Source: Hyposmocoma kahamanoa
Lineage: Eukaryota > Arthropoda > Insecta > Lepidoptera > Cosmopterigidae
Length of the DNA stretch: 64,000 bases
NCBI RefSeq assembly: GCF_003589595.1
Contig: NW_020654080.1
Location: forward strand, 1,755,453 to 1,819,452
Direction of reading: 5' to 3'
Both the position numbers and the translations under genes were made by a program. Positions 42,166-53,014 of this stretch are shown here, one piece after another. The notes beneath the pieces were generated by a model. The model ran no database searches. It saw only the letters and a program-made list of their open reading frames with translations, and had not been told where the DNA came from. Numbering within the stretch: position 1 is the stretch's first letter; the number at the start of each line of letters is the position of its first letter.

Positions 42166-42172
42166 CACATTT

Positions 42173-43178
42173 AGTAGCAGTAGAGCTCCTTGTGAAAGAG
42201 TTCGTCCAGGGAAGTACTGCTGTACCTTACCTATTTCTGCCGCCATGCAGTAATGTGAGCATTACTGCGTTCTAGTTTTAGAAATAGAAATAGAAATAGA
42301 AATAGAAACAGAAACCATTTATTGTAACGCCACATTATAAAAAAAACACAAAAACAAGGACTAATATGACTAAAACAGAAATAACACAAAGAACAGCGTA
42401 AAAACATTTCAACAACAAGTTACATAATACTATACTGACATGTGTGCGGCTGTGGCGTGTACAAAAGGATCCCATTAAGCTAAAGTCACAACCAAGACTA
42501 GGTTGTGACGCTGGTTTTCAATGGGCCCTAGCCGAGTGAGTGAGAGTGACGGACGTATGCGTCCCGAAACAGAAAATAAAATAAAATAAACTACGTAAGT
42601 ACTTGTATCATGAGTGTGTATAGTGCTATTGCAGCGTGTACTCTTATATGGAATAAATATTTACATAATCTTTGCAATATATACATTCAGGTATAAGTGT
42701 GTGTAGTGTGAAAACAAATTAATAAAATATTTAATACATATTTAAAGTACATTACTTCAAATATATTAAACAAGATTATCTATTTTCGTAAAATAAAAGT
42801 TCTTTGACTTCAACATTAAACAACTCTTGTTCTTACGCAGTTACTATTTCGAATAATGCTATGTGAATTAACATGTTTAAATGTTTATGATTATTAAGTT
42901 AAATAAAAATATACAATTAAAATAACGTATCACTGTTATAAACATCATTCCATTATCATATTTTATTAGAAGTAATAGTTTTGAAAGGTAAGGGTGCTGG
43001 TTAAGTTACATGCACATGGGACTTATCAACTCATGTCTCAGGGTGACAGGCGCAGTGGCAGTGCTCCTCAGATCTTCGCGATTTAAAGCTCTGAGTAACA
43101 CTGTAACTGTTTTCGATAGCCGTGTAGCTTACCATGAAGTGCCCGACTTGTTCGTCCCGTCTCATGATATTATATAAA
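42173..43178 (-). repeat. Rpt-A copy split by the LINE-G insertion
   Basis: The tail part, 42173-42279 (AGCAGTAGAGCTCCTTGTGA to GCATTACTGCGTTCTAGTTT), and the remainder, 42976-43178 (TTTTGAAAGGTAAGGGTGCT to ACTTGTTCGTCCCGTCTCAT), join into one continuous family copy when the LINE-G segment is ignored. Confidence 0.82.
42280..42975 (-). mobile_element. LINE-G insertion in an Rpt-A copy, with target duplication
   Basis: A 696-bp insertion starts with a hexamer tail (GAAATA)n at 42281-42312, which is (TTTCTA)n on the element strand. It contains CAATAAATGGTTTCTG (reverse complement) and the LINE-G 3' UTR. TAGTTTT is present on both sides (42273-42279 and 42976-42982). Rpt-A sequence resumes exactly after it. 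Target duplication plus a simple-repeat tail marks target-primed retrotransposition. Confidence 0.8.
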
Positions 43179-43184
43179 AAAAAG

Positions 43185-43735
43185 ATTCAAAAACAGTGTA
43201 CACATAATCCTCTACCTTGGCTTCAAAATGCTGGAATAACATCCATCACCAAACGTGGCGAGTCATCTAAACACAAATTCAAAGCATTTTACCGGCAACA
43301 CTTACTTTCGTTACAAAAAAACTGATTAATATTAGTTTTCATATCCTTATATACTCTTCTTCGTAGCCTTTCTAAATATACATTTTTTACTTTGATTTAT
43401 TACACCAAAACATATTCACAACCATTATTTTCACTTACAGTTACACTTGTGTATTCAAATCCGCACATGCACTTACATATTGTATAGGTTACTTTAGTTG
43501 AACTATTCACACTTTATTACATTTATTATTTTAATGAAGAATTTCCCTCCTAGTCGTTTGTTAGATCTTTCATTACAAAAATCTTCTAGATTTAGTACCT
43601 CTCGTCGGTTCTGACTGAAAACCAGTCAGCGCCATTTTACTGCTATGAAAAAAAATGTTTCATTTTCCCTGTCGTATTCAATCTGTATTTGTGTTATACT
43701 AGTGAGTGTAAATCTATATATTTATCTACTCGAGC
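43185..43735 (+). mobile_element. LINE-D 3' end, plus strand
   Basis: The 3' coding end HKFKAFYRQHLLSLQKN (stop at 43323) matches the 36.2-kb copy. The UTR contains CTCGTCGGTTCTGACTGAAA, CAGCGCCATTTTACTGCTAT, AATCTGTATTTGTGTTATAC and ends TATATATTTATCTA near 43732. It is inserted just downstream of an Rpt-A copy. Confidence 0.75.
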
Positions 43736-43868
43736 ACGCCAATGTTCCCAGTCCTATGCCGCCCGCATCCAGCCGCTGCCGACCACCTGCGTTCTTGACT
43801 ATGTTTGGCGAGACGTGGTCGCCACTTTAGAACAAGCCTGCGCCACTTAAGTTTACTGATTTTGTGAG
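43736..43868 (-). pseudogene. RTE-like LINE fragment with internal deletion, minus strand
   Basis: GGCGAGACGTGGTCGCCACT and the following AGAACAAGCC parallel GCCGAGACGTGGTCACCACT in the 24.5-kb RTE copy. About 130 bp remain and none is translatable at length. Confidence 0.45.
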
Positions 43869-43869
43869 C

Positions 43870-44464
43870 TATGACATTCAGTTCTCTGGTGTGTGATTTA
43901 ATTAGGGATTCGGTCCATTAGAGAAACCCCAAGCAAGCAAAAAGTTGTTCTTTCAAGAATAGCATAAAGTTAAAATATTATCACTTTGTATTGTGAACTA
44001 TACGCCCTAAAATATGTCACAATTTCACAGTATTATTCGCAACACAATGGTTACTCATTGGAACAATGCACTCGCCCTTCACCTCAATATGCTAATAAGC
44101 TATTACTCATACGATTATTGGGCCTTATTGTTTTGGAACTGCCATTTATGTGATTTGTACGTATCCACAGAGACAGGGATTAAATCAGGGCATTTACAAA
44201 CCTTACTTAACTTAATGAAGAATGTCTTCGTCTAAAGATGAAGTCTCTGTTTTCTGTCTACTCTGTTTTTATCGTGTTTTTAGGTTTTCGCGTTTGGAAA
44301 AGAAACGATTTTTGCCAATTTTTTTTATTTATCATAACATTTCAAAAGCACTAAAAACAATAATTCACCATGTTTTTCCGTATACCCCTCATTTGTCGTA
44401 CAAAAACATTTCTAAATTGTATTTATCTATATTTTCTAATTATATATAGGTTCTTTACAGGTCC
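43870..44464. other. AT-rich, nothing assigned
   Basis: Two plus frames of 73 and 75 codons at 44014-44449 have no recognisable motif. Confidence 0.5.
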
Positions 44465-44615
44465 GTGAGTGCTGGTGATCGATGGAGCAGACTTGTTCCG
44501 GTGTGACCACGTCAATGCAAACGTTGCACAGAATGCCCTGCGGCATGCTGGATGACCTGAGAAAGTTGGCCGGTAGCAGCTGGCTGGGAGGTTTTGACAG
44601 GCTCCATAGCCATAC
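44465..44615 (+). pseudogene. Possible LINE polymerase fragment
   Basis: A moderately GC-rich patch within ORF 44482-44673 contains GMLDDLRKLAGSSWLGGFDR. A W/LDDLxxLAGxxW motif occurs near the end of RTE-type LINE proteins, but this is the only support. Weak call; it may be chance. Confidence 0.3.
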
Positions 44616-44649
44616 ACTATCTATTTTTATTATTACTCTGTTTTTATCA

Positions 44650-44738
44650 ACTTTTTTTTATGATACGAAGTGACCGGACGAACAAGTCGTGTGCCTGGTA
44701 GTAAACGACACGCCGGTCCATGTCAGTTGTAGACATGA
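44650..44738 (+). repeat. Rpt-A head fragment
   Basis: AAGTGACCGGACGAACAAGT and AAACGACACGCCGGTCCATG are the first ~80 bases of the family. A T-rich tract precedes the head, as at other copies. Confidence 0.75.
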
Positions 44739-45037
44739 AAATTACAATCAATAGTATCCTAAGGTGCCAAAGACGTCTCTCACTGATCGGTACCGACTGC
44801 TTCTGTATTCACAAGTTATGTGGAAAAGAGTTCAACGAGTTATTGTTAGCATTTTGTTTACCACTGTCACGACTTTTTACTAGGAAAACGTCGTCTTTCT
44901 ATTTATGGAAGTCCGTTATGTTAAATGATATATGTATAAAACCGAATATTATCTGCATAGTTACGATAGCCTTGTTGATATAAGGCCTGCTTCCTATTTA
45001 GTAGATCTGGGTTCAAATATGAAATCAAAATATGGTC

Positions 45038-45155
45038 ACTAGTCAGTCAACCGTGAACATGGGATCTATAAAGGGCCCAAAACGTCTGTTTGTTTCAAAA
45101 AACAAATATACGCGATTTAAATCCGGAAAAATAGTTTCATTTCCTATATGGTCAC
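45038..45155 (+). repeat. Foldback relative, one arm
   Basis: GTCAACCGTGAACATGGGAT, AAGGGCCCAAAACGTCTGTT, AACAAATATACGCGATTTAA and ATCCGGAAAAATAGTTTCAT match the right arm of the 32.8-kb palindrome plus the extra segment present in its left arm. The opposing arm is absent. Confidence 0.7.
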
Positions 45156-45226
45156 TAGGTGCGATTGTTCAAAATCGAAAAAAAAAGAAACAAATTCAAA
45201 ATTGGAGAATAACATTTTTTTTTTTT

Positions 45227-45436
45227 TAAATAACGCACACACTCAACATAGCCCCGCATTAGGGAAACCCTGTGTCGCGGGTGCCATGGACACACACATA
45301 GACAACCACAAATTACATCCAAACTCACGAGATAAATAATTGTAGGCCATACAACTATTTCTCCCGGCCCGGGAATCGAACGTGGGACCTCTGCGTGGCA
45401 GTCCGGCATGGTAACCGTTAGGCCACGGAGGCAGTT
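45227..45436 (-). mobile_element. SINE-1, full length
   Basis: The reverse complement has head ACTGCCTCCGTGGCCTAACG, B box CACGTTCGATTCCCGGGCCG, body GTTTGGATGTAATTTGTGGT and CACCCGCGACACAGGGTTTC, and end GTTGAGTGTGTGCGTTATTT. A poly-T run (45219-45228) abuts the 3' end. This copy and the 45.84-kb copy are the best for a consensus. Confidence 0.87.
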
Positions 45437-45530
45437 AAACATTAAACAAAACAAAGTTAAACATTACTTCACAAGTAAAGAAATTACAGTTGAAATTAAA
45501 TTAGACTCATCTACGAAGAATTAAAAAATT

Positions 45531-45560
45531 ATATACATATATATATATATATATATATAA
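45531..45560 (+). repeat. (TA)n microsatellite
   Basis: About 14 uninterrupted TA dinucleotides follow ATATAC near 45538. Confidence 0.95.
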
Positions 45561-45719
45561 GTTCATATATACCATAATACAATATACAATATTTATTTCT
45601 TCTCTTTCTGAAAGTTAAACATACTAAAACAAAAAGTCAAATTTCAGGAAATAAACCTTAATATTTCGGAAATAAATTAAGATTCTAAAAAAAAACGATA
45701 TTTTCATCTAGTGTCGATG

Positions 45720-46200
45720 GAATTGCATGATTTTATTCCGCCTTCCCCTTTCCATCATCCCCTATGATGTGGGTTAGAGTTCCACCCCTATGTTGTGGAT
45801 ACTCCGAGGATTCAGGATGACAGGCGACTATATTAATAATAATAACGCACACACTCAACATGGCCCCGCACTAGGGAAACCCTGTGTCGCGAGTGCCATG
45901 GACACACACATAGACAACCACAAATTACACCCAAACTCACGAGAGAAATAAATGTAGGCCATACAAATATTTCTCCCGACCCGGGAATCGAACCTCTGGA
46001 CCTCTGGATGGCAGTCCGGCATGGTAACCGTTCGGCCACGGAGGCTGTTAATAAAAGGCAGTAAATAAAGGCTAAGGAGTGGAATTCCCTGCCTAAATGC
46101 TCTGTAACTTGGTTTTTTTCAAGGGGAGAGTGAATAGGCATTGTTTGGGTGTGCATGTTAGTTACATCGTCACTTTCCATTACATGAGATGGACAATTGC
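45720..46200 (+). mobile_element. LINE-C fragment interrupted by SINE-1
   Basis: The left part, 45720-45806, includes TCCACCCCTATGTTGTGGAT. The right part, from about 46071, includes AGTGGAATTCCCTGCCT, GAGTGAATAGGCATTGTTTG and TGTGCATG. These are the two halves of the LINE-C C-terminal region on the plus strand. A minus-strand SINE-1 and ~50 bp of missing LINE sequence lie between. Confidence 0.75.
45837..46051 (-). mobile_element. SINE-1, full length, inside LINE-C
   Basis: The reverse complement runs from AGCCTCCGTGGCCGAACGGT, through GAGGTTCGATTCCCGGGTCG, TTTGTATGGCCTACATTTAT and GCACTCGCGACACAGGGTTT, to GTGTGCGTTATTATTATTAA. Head, body and tail are present. It lies between the two halves of a LINE-C fragment, so it is the younger insertion. 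Confidence 0.87.
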
Positions 46201-46934
46201 GCACTTCTTGTTACAAAAAAATTAAATTTGTTGGTACCTGCTACTTAATTCAGGTACAGTGCAGATGAGGTGCCACATTTATCGTACAATAGTCAATAAC
46301 CTACCACCCAGGTTAGAACTTGTAAAGAGTTAGTGGTACTTTAAGATAACCATTATCGCATTCGAACGAAATTACAACTATATTATGTAAATATATTGGC
46401 TTAATATATTTTGTTTACCTCTAATAGGTATTCTCGATCTGACATGTTTGAAATATATCTATACAATCTAATCATTATCGTCATTTTCTGTTATCCTTGT
46501 AAATAAATAATTTATTTACTAACGTTATGGCTCCTTGAATTTTGTGAAAAATAAATAAGGAAACAAAAAACGAAATTCGAAAAAAAGCAAACTTTGTGAA
46601 AGAAAAAATCGTCTGCTTAAAGGTGAAACCACATAAGTGACATTGTCCACAAAAAATCTCCAAATTATGTACCAGTTGTAACAAATTCATCATCTTTCTG
46701 CAGATAAAACTCTTATTAAGTTTATAGCTTTTTTGTTATTGAGTTTCACGTGCCGAAAAATAGTGATTTTCTTACCATAGCTATATAAATTAAACTTTTT
46801 GTGGAGAATGACATTTACGTGGTTTTATCTTTAAACAGACGAAATAAAGAAATAAAAAATGTGTGTAAAAAATGAAAACCGGACAGGTGCAAATATTAAG
46901 TAGGCGTAGTGTTAATTGGAGGTATCGAAATATT
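46201..46934. other. AT-rich, nothing assigned
   Basis: A 70-codon minus frame at 46481-46693 is Phe/Ile-rich and looks like chance. No repeat was seen. Confidence 0.55.
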
Positions 46935-47092
46935 GTACATGATAAAAATGTATATTATTTACAAAGAACAACCCCTCGAGCGTTTCTTGCTCATTCTTCT
47001 CAGCGAAATCTGAATTACAAATGGGCAGTAGAGCTTAATCATTATGACGATTCTAAGCGTAATTTTAAGATTATTTGACTTGGACTTTCTTA
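46935..47092 (+). mobile_element. LINE-J2 3' UTR fragment
   Basis: ATTTACAAAGAACAACCCCT near 46957 and TTCTTGCTCATTCTTCTCAG match the J2 3' UTR at 41.85 kb. The tail is GATTATTTGACTTGGACTTT. No coding sequence of the element remains. Confidence 0.75.
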
Positions 47093-47287
47093 TTTGAGTA
47101 CAATCTGTTGAGAACGATTGCTTTTTAAGTACCAACCAATTGTTTTTTTTTTGTCTAGCTGATGGTTGACTGGTAAGGAATATCTTTTAACATTAAGTCC
47201 TCCGGGTAATAAATATATCACACATGCGATAGAAACCTTATTATCTATGATAGTTATAGAATTTGCCATCACCAATTAAAATGCTTT

Positions 47288-47570
47288 ATTTTTTTATCGG
47301 GCCTTCGGACCAGTTACACAAGTTGTGCGCCTGGTGGTTTGCGACACGCCTGCCCATAGCAGCTGCAGTGATCTGGCACTACACTGCACTCGTCGCACTA
47401 AGACATAAGTTGACAAGTCCCATGCCTTTGATGTGACCAGCATCCATACCCTTCAAAACCGGAACGCAGTAAGGCTGACATTACTGCTTGTCGGCAGAAA
47501 TAGGCAAGGTGGCAGTACTTCCTTGCACGAATCTTTCCACAAGGAGCTCTACTGCTTGGTTAAATATAAC
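47288..47570 (+). repeat. Rpt-A, near full length
   Basis: The head is diverged (CGGACCAGTTACACAAGTTG), then TTTGCGACACGCCTGCCCAT, AGACATAAGTTGACAAGTCC, CCTTCAAAACCGGAACGCAG and AAGGCTGACATTACTGCTTG run to CACAAGGAGCTCTACTGC. Confidence 0.8.
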
Positions 47571-47909
47571 TAAACCTTCAAATAACTTTAATTATGCCTA
47601 CCTAATTAAACTTTAAACTCCTATTAACTATAACAAATGATCATAACAATTGAACCAAAAAGCACAAGGTTACAGTAGGTGTGGGTACTGTTGAACCCGA
47701 GTTAATCCACTCTGATTTACCTAAACGCCTAGTTCGGCTGCGCGTGGGCAATAGATATGGTTGCGATGATTCATCTTGGACATAGAAATCCTTAGAGTAG
47801 GTATTGTACCTTATATTTTCAGTTATTAATTTTTTATTACTAATAACGTAATTCTGTACATTTGAAATCGAGGTATACCTGCTTATAGTTGCTTATGGTT
47901 AAAGTTCGG

Positions 47910-47985
47910 GGGCGGCAGAAATAGGTAAAGGTGACAATACTTCCCTGGACGTACTCTTTTACTAGAAGCTCTAGTGCTACTTTTA
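47910..47985 (+). repeat. Rpt-A tail fragment
   Basis: GGCGGCAGAAATAGGTAAAG and CAATACTTCCCTGGACGTAC cover only the last ~75 bases of the family. Confidence 0.7.
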
Positions 47986-48082
47986 TTAAATGCATTTACT
48001 TAGTGATCAAAGTTTGTAGTACCATGAAGTGATAGTTTAGCCTAAAGCGTGACTGAGTAAATCAGGCTAATGATATATTTAA

Positions 48083-48510
48083 CCGACTTCAACATTTTTT
48101 TGTTAGAAAGAGGGTACCTCAGTATTGGTCCCTTTTAAATTTATTTATTTATTTAATAGTTTATTGTACAGGAAAAATACAACAAGTCACAAAGAATACA
48201 AGCGAAATTAAAAACAAAAGGTTCTGCTTATTTCTAATAGAAATTTCTTCCTGCAGACCTAAATACAGGACACTATAACTAAACGAACGGGCATGTGTGC
48301 ACAACAAAACAAGGAAAAAAAAATAATATAAAAATAATATAAAAAATATTAAATTGTTATAAATTATATAAATACTTAGATAAATTTAAAGAGAATATTA
48401 CACCTCGATGAATCAGGTTTCGCGCACTTTCCGACTACACGGTGCGGTAACCGATTGTTAACTTTTTAGTTTCAGTTTATATGTACATGTAAGCAAAGTT
48501 TGAAGTGGAT
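48083..48510 (+). repeat. Rpt-B copy carrying a nested insertion
   Basis: AACCGACTTCAACATTTTTT is fused to TGTTAGAAAGAGGGTACCTC, so ~110 bp of the 5' body are missing. After TTGGTCCCTTTTAAATTTA a 238-bp insertion intervenes. The copy resumes at AAATTTAAAGAGAATATTAC and TTTCGCGCACTTTCCG. Confidence 0.78.
48144..48381 (-). mobile_element. Short retroelement 3' end nested in Rpt-B
   Basis: The segment starts with TTTATTTATTTAATAGTTTA on the plus strand; on the minus strand this reads TAAACTATTAAATAAATAAA, a LINE-like AAAT-repeat tail. AAATTTA flanks both ends (48137-48143 and 48382-48388), a 7-bp target duplication. No coding frame is present, so the family is unknown. Confidence 0.65.
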
Positions 48511-48544
48511 TCCTTTTTTTAATAAAAAGTTTATTATAATATTC

Positions 48545-48770
48545 TTTTTTATAACATCAAGTGACGGGATGAACTAATCGTGCGCTCGGTGATAAGCGAC
48601 ACGCCTGCCCATAACAGTTACAGTGCCACTCAGAGCTTTAAATTGCAAAAATCTGAGGGGATGGTGCCCCTGCGCCCGTCACCCTGAGACATAAGTTGAC
48701 AAGTCCCATGTGCCTGTAATTCCACCAGCACCGTTAATATTCAAAAACCATTACTGCTTGGCGACAAAAA
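48545..48770 (+). repeat. Rpt-A head and middle
   Basis: ATCAAGTGACGGGATGAACT, CAGTGCCACTCAGAGCTTTA, GCGCCCGTCACCCTGAGACA and TACTGCTTGGCGACAAAAAT follow family order. The tail beyond the GGCGGCAG segment is missing. Confidence 0.8.
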
Positions 48771-49211
48771 TATGATGTCTGCTCCTCATGTCTTTTTTGT
48801 TGTATACAATAAAAATTCACAACTACTCTACAGTTTTTTCTATTCGCTCGATAGACGTCGATATAACACTCACGCGTTTCTCGCAAAGGTTCATTTACTA
48901 GATTTCTTTATAAAAATTAATCGTACGACATTTTACACTTGCTGTCACTGTGATGTATGGGCTGTATTTGGTTTTTTAACTTGATATATTGCTTTTAGCA
49001 CTTTTGTGTTAGTTTGTCATTTTATGAGGAAAGAAACAATGATAAAGTTTAAGAGTGTGTGAAAGATATAGCATTTTAGTGACCACATTTTGATGCAGCA
49101 AGAAAGGTGTGGTAGCCTATTAAAAAATCTATCGCCTTGTAAACAATACATTCCAGGTTCTATAAAACATAGATATTTCAACTGTAATAAGCTCAAACGT
49201 AATTGTAATTG

Positions 49212-49472
49212 TAATAACTATTTTATAAAAAAAGACCTTAAAAGTCCGTGGAATTACATCTGTTTGCCAAGTTTAATTGAAATCCTAACGGATTCATCCC
49301 CTAGTTTGCCACCCCAATATTTTCTACAAATCTAAATGGAATTAATACTGAGGTATCCTCATTCCAACAAAAAAGAGAATCATCAAAATCGGTTGACAAA
49401 GTTAACGCGTAACATACATACAAAAAAATACTGTAGAATTGAGAACCTCCTCCTTTTTTAAGTCGGTTAAAA
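49212..49472 (-). repeat. Rpt-B copy, left partner of an inverted pair
   Basis: The minus strand runs TTAACCGACTTAAAAAAGGA, CGATTTTGATGATTCTCTTT, TTGGAATGAGGATACCTCAG, GGCAAACTAGGGGATGAATC and GATGTAATTCCACGGACTTT, ending near 49212. It is complete apart from small changes and has no GAGTACTCTGTACTG ending. Confidence 0.82.
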
Positions 49473-49568
49473 AAACTGCTGCGCTACAATGACGTAACTT
49501 TACAAAGCAAAGTTGATTCTAAATTTCAACTTGCAAATATCGAGCCTAGGTTAGCAATTGTCATTTTA

Positions 49569-49990
49569 TTAACCGACTTCAAAAATAGGAGGAGGTTCTC
49601 AATTCGAATGTATGTTTTTTTGTATGTATGTTACGTGATAACTCCAGTATTTGTGAACCGATTTTCATGATTTTTTTTTGTTGGAAAGAGGGTACCTCCC
49701 TAAGGGTGATTGATCACGCATGAACCTTCATTTTTATAAACAGTGCCTAAATTTTACTTAAGGAGCAATTATTTTAATGGTTGGTTTTGCTATTCTCCAA
49801 TTCAAGGCGTTTTTCTCTCTCAATATACTTTGAGTAGTGAGAACCGATTTTTTATTATCTCCAGTGTCAAGTCCTGTATAGTGGCGAACTAGGGGATATT
49901 TCAATAAAACTTAGCATATAGACGTAATTCCACGTACTTTTGAGGTCGGTTTTTTAGTACTCTGTACTAAGATTGTTATTAGTGGCAATT
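49569..49990 (+). repeat. Rpt-B copy, right partner, with internal insert
   Basis: AACCGACTTCAAAAATAGGA, TCTCAATTCGAATGTATG, GATAACTCCAGTATTTGTGA and GAAAGAGGGTACCTCCCTAA are followed by ~160 unrelated bases (about 49725-49880). Then GGCGAACTAGGGGATATTTC, CGTAATTCCACGTACTTTTG and TTAGTACTCTGTACTAAG complete the element. Confidence 0.82.
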
Positions 49991-50641
49991 TACTTATCAG
50001 GCCTTATGAAACGCGCATCAAACAAAAATTTAAATAATGAAGTTTTTTATGAGGCATTACCTGGTTACTAATTGTAAAATTATAAAGAACTTTTTGAAAA
50101 TGGTTCTGAATGTAATGATAATATTATCAGCTGATAGACAACATTTCGAACTACCTATTTAAAATAGTACTAATTACATAATATAAATATAATATTAAAT
50201 AATGTTTAATAATGTTTAATAACACGTATCACAACTTTTCTATGATAAACAACCTAAAATCCAGTCTGTGACCAAATTAAAGAGTACAGCAGTAATATGA
50301 CGTATGAAACTCACTACTAAATATTGTATTTGACCGGTTATCCAAGTGACAGCTGAAGTTTGTTTACTTTTAGTTACAAAGCGATACAAAATATATTAAA
50401 CTATCTATTAGGCAAGTTCTATTCCGATTGCCATTTCCAAGTATGGGCAAAAGCCCAACAAAAAAGAAAAAAGTAAGAAAACTTATACAATCAAAATTCT
50501 GTCGAAGGCAAATGCACTCGAGGGAAAATTTTAACACTGAACTTGGGTTAGTGTCATCTTGTGGATTTTTATAGAACTACAAAATGTGTGTATATTTTTT
50601 CAATGCACAAAAAACATTGTACAATAAAAAGATTTCGTTTT

Positions 50642-50790
50642 ATTGTATTAATAGAATCAGCTGTGACCATGGGACCTAAAAGTTCCTGAAAACTTGGTTT
50701 GTTTGAAAAAAACAAAAGATACGCGGTTGCGATCCAAAAACTAATAATTTCAGGGTTTAATAACCGCGAAAACCTAACAACTCGATATGT
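50642..50790 (+). repeat. Foldback relative, degenerate
   Basis: ATCAGCTGTGACCATGGGAC, TTCCTGAAAACTTGG, AACAAAAGATACGCGGTTGC and TAACCGCGAAAACCTAACAA follow the right arm and flank of the 32.8-kb palindrome with many substitutions. Confidence 0.6.
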
Positions 50791-52967
50791 ATCAACAGTT
50801 TTATGTTTTGTTGGAGTAACAATAAAAGTACACTACAGGGCTGTAAATAAGAAATTATTAAACGATAGTTTGTTAGAACTACGAGGTGTGGAATTTTTGC
50901 CACCTGAGCTACATACAATGTTTTTCATCACAGTTGCGAGGAAATAGATACTACGATAATTTATTTCTCTAGCTTCACAACCATTGACTTACAAATAAAT
51001 GGACGACGGGTCTAATACAAAAACCACGAAAAAAATGTCGCAAGTCAACCTATTTGAACGTAGTGACATGTAAAGGAATATGAAAAAGCCAAAACGTTGA
51101 ATTTAAATTGTAACGTCATCGCAGTACTGTCTAATTTTGCTTGCTTCGCTGTTAGTCGAACAAACGAAGACTGAAGCGTGAATGACGCTCTGTATACGAT
51201 TTTAACGCCCTATAAGTTCGGATACTTTTTAGCGCGGACCCGACGTCCATATAATTGTAAGTCAATGTTCACAACACATCATTTACGAGTTTTGCAAATG
51301 GCCGGTTTTTGTTTTGTTTTTTAAACAGATCGCCAGCTATTCTTCCATTGATAATACAATTGGAACTAAAATGTTATAAACGGTACAGACGCATGCAGCC
51401 ACCATGTATTAGATATGAAATATAGTTAAATTGAAAATGTTTAGTTTTTTCTATACTTAAAACTTTTGCGCATAAAAACGTTTAGCTTAATCTTGGCGTA
51501 TTAGAAAAGTGCTTACAGTGCTAATAAAATCTATTACCACCCTAGGGCGGTAACGTACCCGCGGGCATAATTTAGCACATTACGATCGACTATGCTTGCA
51601 TGTCATGACACTGTTTACTAGCAGTGTGTTTATCAGCAATTTTTCTGTCTGTGTGCGTCATACACATCCCGTGATATCATTGCCTTAAGTATAAACCTTA
51701 CAAACTTTCATTCGCAACATTAATTAAGGCAAAGCCCTTGAAGTGTTCACATCTGACGTGTGGGTTTAAGTAAATGAGGCGCTGTGAGTGTTGCCACATC
51801 TACTGGGCTCCATTTTGATTAGTTGATTGCTGGTGATAAGGTCAATATTGTTCTATAGAGGCCTTTAGATATTTCTCAATTGGAGGTATGATGTTTTTTT
51901 TTAAATTGTAATTGCTTTTATTTTTCGTGAACATTTAGTGTGAATGGCATTTCTCAGTACGCATTGTGTTTGAAACAATAAGTGTCAGAAAAAATAATAT
52001 TATTAATATCAAAAATAATATTATTAATAGTCTTCGTCGATAAAATCTGAGTGTTCAAGCTTTTATGATCTGGTTGATCTCGCGATTAGCACCACGGACC
52101 CTTAAAGAGGAGGTCCATGTTTGACTTCTGGTAGGATCAACTTTCAACTTTTCTAAGATGTTTCTGGTCCGGAATTTCTGAATAGTGAACCTTGAAGTTC
52201 ATTTCGTAGTCAGTTTTTACTTACTTGTTTTTAAAATAACAATGGTAAACAAACGGTACCCCGCTGATAGACATTGAGTTAAATAAAAAAACCCATTGAT
52301 TACACAATCTATATCAAGGGAAATAAAAAAAATAAAGATAAAAACACAAGTTTTCACAATGCGATACTTCAACGAGTGGTAGAGTCGATCAGATACCATA
52401 AACCCATTTAATGATACTCGTATTATTGTAATTAACACTCTCAAAATCAAGAACATAAAAAAATCCATAAACAATATTTATTACACTACACAAACAATAA
52501 ATAAATATTTTGGTTACATTAAAACAAAAATTTTTTTTTTCTTTTTTAAAGATTAATTATAAATGAATCTTAAATTTAAGGTAAGCTTTCATTACTTTTT
52601 AGATGATACAAACTCAATGAAATGTGCAAATTAACATCATTGACATCAGGTTGGTTTTTAAAATTGAACTTCAAGACTTATTTCGAGAATTGACATTTTT
52701 GTTTTAAGTCTGGTTTAGTATGAACTAATTTATATGCAAGCATATGAACACTTGCATGTAAATAAAAGAAATGTAAAAATATTACTAAGTAATGATTTCT
52801 ACGTATGCAAAATATTAAAAAAGAGACAAAGGAATTTCTCGTCGAATATTATTGACAATTGTGTTCATTTTTATTCATAAACAACCTCGTTATTGATGTT
52901 TGAGCTTGCTGCCAGGACGTTAGGGTTTTCCGTTGAGGCACAGAGTAAAAAGGTGGCGTCAGTTGTA
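50791..52967. other. 2.2 kb, sparse in repeats, nothing assigned
   Basis: AAAAATAATATTATTAAT is directly repeated near 51991 and 52012. A short GC patch lies at 51540-51570 (GGGCGGTAACGTACCCGCGG). Frames are at most 85 codons (52217-52474 minus) and unrecognised. Confidence 0.5.
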
Positions 52968-53012
52968 CAAGTGACGGGGCGAACAAGTCGTATGCCTGGT
53001 GTTACCACCAAC
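52968..53012 (+). repeat. Rpt-A head, ~40 bp
   Basis: CAAGTGACGGGGCGAACAAG and TCGTATGCCTGGTG match the family opening. The adjoining DNA from about 53015 is an unrelated GC-rich segment, so the copy is cut there. Confidence 0.6.
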
Positions 53013-53014
53013 AC

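Noticed and set aside
50699..50947. 82-codon plus-strand ORF
   Set aside because: Its first third is a degenerate foldback repeat; the rest has no recognisable content.
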